In this document: positions 34,328 through 36,614 of the stretch, piece after piece
Layout: every line of letters starts with the position of its first letter
Numbering within the stretch: position 1 is the first letter of the stretch
Assembly: GCA_030697555.1 (NCBI GenBank)
Contig: JAUYPV010000031.1
Location: forward strand, 1-36,614
Source of the DNA: Hyphomonadaceae bacterium
GTDB taxonomy: Bacteria; Pseudomonadota; Alphaproteobacteria; Caulobacterales; Hyphomonadaceae
Length of the DNA: 36,614 bases
Direction of reading: 5' to 3'
Translations under genes and position numbers: made by a program
Notes under the pieces: generated by a model
The model's input: only the letters and a program-made list of their open reading frames with translations
What the model was told of the DNA's origin: nothing
Database searches by the model: none

Positions 34328-35722
34328 CTAGGCCGGCGCCGGGACGAGGTCGAAGGCGAAGGTCAGGCGCTTCTGGTCGCCGGTGAACGGCACGGTGCCG
34401 TGCCACATGTAGGATGGGAACAGCGCCAGCAGCCCCGGCTCGGGCTTTACGAAATGCTCGGCCGCTAGCTTCTGGGGTGTCTTCACGCCCGGCTCGCCGA
34501 ACTGAAGCCAGCCTTCATGACCGGCATCCTTCACCGTCTCGACATAGCAGGCCGAGGAGAGCCAGCCCTGCGGATGCACGTGGTTCACATGATAGCCGCC
34601 GGCATGGAGCTGCACCGACCATATGCCCTTGTTCCTGTGGCCGCCGGTGTTGCGGGACCGCACCGGGTCGTCGCCGCGTCCCAGCTTCTGGAGATGCCGC
34701 CGGATAGGCCCATCCATCGCCTGGGGCAGGGCGCGCAGGGCGCGATGTGGCGAATGAAGGATGTCGGTCGCCTGGCCGCCATGCCGCAAGGACTGACTGA
34801 AGGGCTGGGCGCGAAAGAGATGGATGGCTTTCAATCCAGCCGCCACATCGGCGAGGTACGTCGCCAGGTCCGGCCAGCCGGGGGGTACGTCGAGCTGGTA
34901 CGTCCCGACGAACGCTTCGTAGTCGTAGAGCCGTTGGTAGCGCGGATCGCTCAGCATCCGCCAGGCGATCGCCTTCAGGGCAATGACGTGCTGGTCCTCG
35001 GGCGCGAGACTGCCAACGTCCTCCGCCAGTTTCGCTGCGCGCTCCGGGTCTCCACAGGCGAGGCAAGCCTCCACCAGCGTGATCTGGGCGCCGATCTCGC
35101 GCGGCGCTCCGGCGAGCCCGCGCTCGGCCAGTTCAAGCGCTTTGGCGTTCTCGCCGGCGGCTCTGGCGACTTGCGACGTCATGACGGCCAGGAATGCATC
35201 GCGCGGCGACGCGTCAGCCAGACGAGCGAGAAAGGCGAACGCGTCGCTAGGCTTCTCCGCGCTCATCAGCGCCTGCACCTTGATCACCGCGAGATTGATG
35301 TCGCCCCGATAGGTTCCGATCGCGCGGTCGAGTTCGGTCAGCATCGCACTCGCATCGCCGGTTCGCATCCAGCGCAGCTGCGCCAGCTCGCGATGGGCGT
35401 CGTGATAGGCTGGCCTGCGTTTCAGGGCCTCCCGGAAAGCGTTGTCCGCTTCGTCGAGCCGTCCCAAAGCCTGATGGCATCTCGCCAGCCTCAGCCAGGT
35501 CTCCGGCGCATCGATCCCCTTCACGAAAGCTCGGTGCAGGTGCAGCTCGGCCTCGGCCCAGCGGCCGGTGTCGCCGAGCGCGCCGGCAAGATTGTGTTCG
35601 GCGGCGCCGCTTGCCGGATTGGCCGCCAACGCCTCGCGATAGCGTTCAACCGCGTCGTCGAGCCGTCCGGCAGCCCTCAGCGCTTGCGCGTCCCGAACAA
35701 GGGCGGCGTAGTCTGCCGTCAC
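34328..35722 (-). CDS. TPR protein with C-terminal 2OG-Fe(II) oxygenase domain
   Basis: This 464-residue cytoplasmic protein has two parts. Residues 1-260 are tetratricopeptide repeats, seen as repeated motifs such as AAGRLDDAVERYREALAANP, AEHNLAGALGDTGRWAEAEL and LARCHQALGRLDEADNAFREAL. Residues ~360-464 match the 2OG-FeII_Oxy_5-type dioxygenase: HAGGYHVNHVHPQGWLSSACY supplies the first metal His residues, GWLQFGEPG follows, and PGLLALFPSYMWHGTVPFTG brings the second His, with the KRLTFAFDLVP end that binds 2-oxoglutarate through its Arg. Such TPR-dioxygenase fusions hydroxylate proteins or small molecules, and the TPR part may present a partner. It stands alone between the TetR gene and the small downstream genes. 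Confidence 0.85.
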   Translation of the reverse strand: MTADYAALVRDAQALRAAGRLDDAVERYREALAANPASGAAEHNLAGALGDTGRWAEAELHLHRAFVKGIDAPETWLRLARCHQALGRLDEADNAFREALKRRPAYHDAHRELAQLRWMRTGDASAMLTELDRAIGTYRGDINLAVIKVQALMSAEKPSDAFAFLARLADASPRDAFLAVMTSQVARAAGENAKALELAERGLAGAPREIGAQITLVEACLACGDPERAAKLAEDVGSLAPEDQHVIALKAIAWRMLSDPRYQRLYDYEAFVGTYQLDVPPGWPDLATYLADVAAGLKAIHLFRAQPFSQSLRHGGQATDILHSPHRALRALPQAMDGPIRRHLQKLGRGDDPVRSRNTGGHRNKGIWSVQLHAGGYHVNHVHPQGWLSSACYVETVKDAGHEGWLQFGEPGVKTPQKLAAEHFVKPEPGLLALFPSYMWHGTVPFTGDQKRLTFAFDLVPAPA

Positions 35723-36038
35723 AAGCTTGCCCTTTGTAGCCCGAACCGACGCGCCTTATAGCGTCTGGCGGCGCAACATGACAGCGCGTACTCAGCTCGC
35801 TCGTAAGGACAGCCAGGCCATCCTGAAACCCGCTCAATCGCGCGAGATGCGGTCGGAGCTACGTTTTCGCATTGAGTTTTGGACCGGTAGAACGGCTGCT
35901 CTGGGCCAGGTAGCGTCGTAGCGGGCGAACATGACCAACGGCAGGGCCGCTCCAAAGCCGACGTAGGCTGGCGGCCAGGCCGGCGGCTCGATCTCGCCGA
36001 GAGCAGACACCGCGTCTGGATCACGCTAGCGTGCTACA
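35723..36038. other. Intergenic region with a doubtful short frame
   Basis: This 316-base gap shows no recognised gene. On the minus strand a 58-codon frame from a GTG at 36010 to 35834 has a hydrophobic stretch (YVGFGAALPLVMFARY), but it has no clear ribosome site and no known family; it could be a decayed gene end. No strong hairpin was seen. Confidence 0.4.
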
Positions 36039-36464
36039 ATGACCGACTATCTTCATGTCTTGCAATACGCGGCCTCGGGCGCGACGTGTTCCGTCGCCAA
36101 GCGGGAGTCTGATTGGCTCTTCACATTCGCGGACGCCGTGACCCTCAATGTTCAATGTCCATGGCGCGTCATTACCGATGAAGGAATCGCCGTTGCCGAC
36201 GAAGACGATGGTCAATTCTTCGGCCTGAAAGATCCTGTGAGTGCGGCAGTTCGGGCAAACGCGCTCCTTGCGGGAAAAGGCCTGACCGCCTTCGACGTAG
36301 AGATAAAGACCGCCGACTTGCGCCTGTCATTCGAAGGCGGCGTTCAGCTTCAGGTGTTCAACAACTCTTCAGGATACGAGGGCTGGCAGGCTCGTTTCAG
36401 ATACGGCGAAAAGACCATCGCGGCGGTCGGCATGGGCGGCGGCGACGTGAATTTTTGCGAATGA
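36039..36464 (+). CDS. Small orphan protein, possibly DUF6188-like
   Basis: I do not firmly recognise this 141-residue soluble protein. It has an alternating strand pattern with WLFTFADAVTLNVQCPWRV, a middle acidic loop (AVADEDDGQF) and a C-terminal LRLSFEGGVQLQVFNNSSGYEGWQ, followed by a glycine-rich end. The PWR and NNSSGYEGWQ motifs recall DUF6188-type small proteins, which often appear as orphan or immunity-like genes; that match is from memory and unsure. No toxin partner is adjacent, and the next element is a transposase, so it may be accessory DNA. No signal peptide or membrane helix is present. Confidence 0.6.
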   Translation: MTDYLHVLQYAASGATCSVAKRESDWLFTFADAVTLNVQCPWRVITDEGIAVADEDDGQFFGLKDPVSAAVRANALLAGKGLTAFDVEIKTADLRLSFEGGVQLQVFNNSSGYEGWQARFRYGEKTIAAVGMGGGDVNFCE

Positions 36465-36614
36465 CTGCTCTGGGCGGTGATCTCAATCGGTGAGCGCAAC
36501 ACGTACCTTGATAGGAGGACGTGGAGCGATGGCGATGAAGAGAAAGTATTGCAGGACTAGGGTTACGGCGGCCGAGAGCGCCGAGCTGTGGGAGCGCTGG
36601 AAGAAGGGCGAAGG
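36465..36614 (+). mobile_element. Left part of a probable IS30-family element
   Basis: The window ends inside a probable insertion sequence. The transposase gene starts at 36529, so the left terminal repeat should lie between about 36465 and 36528. I cannot define it without the other end. Confidence 0.45.
36529..36614 (+). CDS. IS30-family transposase, 5' end only
   Basis: The first 28 codons of a transposase are present before the window ends; the frame is open at the edge. The sequence MAMKRKYCRTRVTAAESAEL continues with WERWKKGE, a beginning I know from IS30-family transposases, where a helix-turn-helix would follow. An AGGAGG ribosome site lies 10 bases before the ATG. Only the N-terminus is visible, so the family call is moderate. 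Confidence 0.6.
   Translation, partial: MAMKRKYCRTRVTAAESAELWERWKKGE

Noticed and set aside
35893-36475. CTGCTCTGGGC shared by the 35.9 kb gap and the start of the IS region as possible element ends
   Set aside because: The match is only 11 bases, is a direct repeat and has no extended similarity, so it cannot be told from chance.

Overview
The window is GC-rich, gene-dense DNA from a Gram-negative bacterium. TonB-dependent uptake with FecI/FecR-type control, a PQQ dehydrogenase, hydroxycinnamate/acyl-CoA genes and the codon bias suggest an alphaproteobacterium, possibly Caulobacterales/Hyphomonadales or Sphingomonadales. That placement is inference; there is no rRNA or other phylogenetic marker. 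No RNA genes, CRISPR array or prophage were found.

Region 1 (1-12.7 kb, + strand) looks like an outer-membrane scavenging locus. It starts with three overlapping or closely packed exported proteins: a type-B carboxylesterase, an orphan TAXI-like binding lipoprotein and a PHB-depolymerase-like alpha/beta hydrolase. These are followed by an ECF sigma factor, a FecR anti-sigma factor, a TonB-dependent receptor with an STN signalling domain, a penicillin-acylase-family lipoprotein and an FG-GAP/ASPIC-UnbV propeller lipoprotein. The inferred logic is that exported hydrolases and an acylase process an ester or amide substrate, the receptor imports it, and receptor occupancy signals through FecR to the sigma factor.

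Region 2 (12.7-16.7 kb) has an O-antigen-ligase-like membrane protein diverging from a UDP-glucuronate decarboxylase (UDP-xylose synthase), then an unrecognised protein with CxC/CxxC cysteines. Region 3 (16.7-21.7 kb, - strand) carries nitronate monooxygenase, a PrpE-like phosphoesterase, an acyl-CoA dehydrogenase and a feruloyl-CoA synthetase. Region 4 (21.7-23.3 kb) contains a 48-bp relic of a ketoacyl synthase III gene, a strong hairpin, and an alpha/beta hydrolase divergent from an OhrR-like MarR regulator with palindromic operators between them.

Region 5 (23.3-26.7 kb, + strand) is a compact three-gene signalling operon: an MHYT membrane kinase with an internal HPt and CheA-type ATPase, a CheX-like protein, and a single-domain CheY-like receiver. 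It is the best candidate here for an under-described system. Region 6 (26.8-33.3 kb, - strand) has a cytochrome c-PQQ dehydrogenase, then a ketoacyl synthase III homologue, an APH-like kinase and a second acyl-CoA dehydrogenase, facing a TetR regulator with palindromic sites. Region 7 (34-36.6 kb) has a TPR-2OG dioxygenase, a small orphan protein and the 5' end of a probable IS30-family transposase cut by the window edge.
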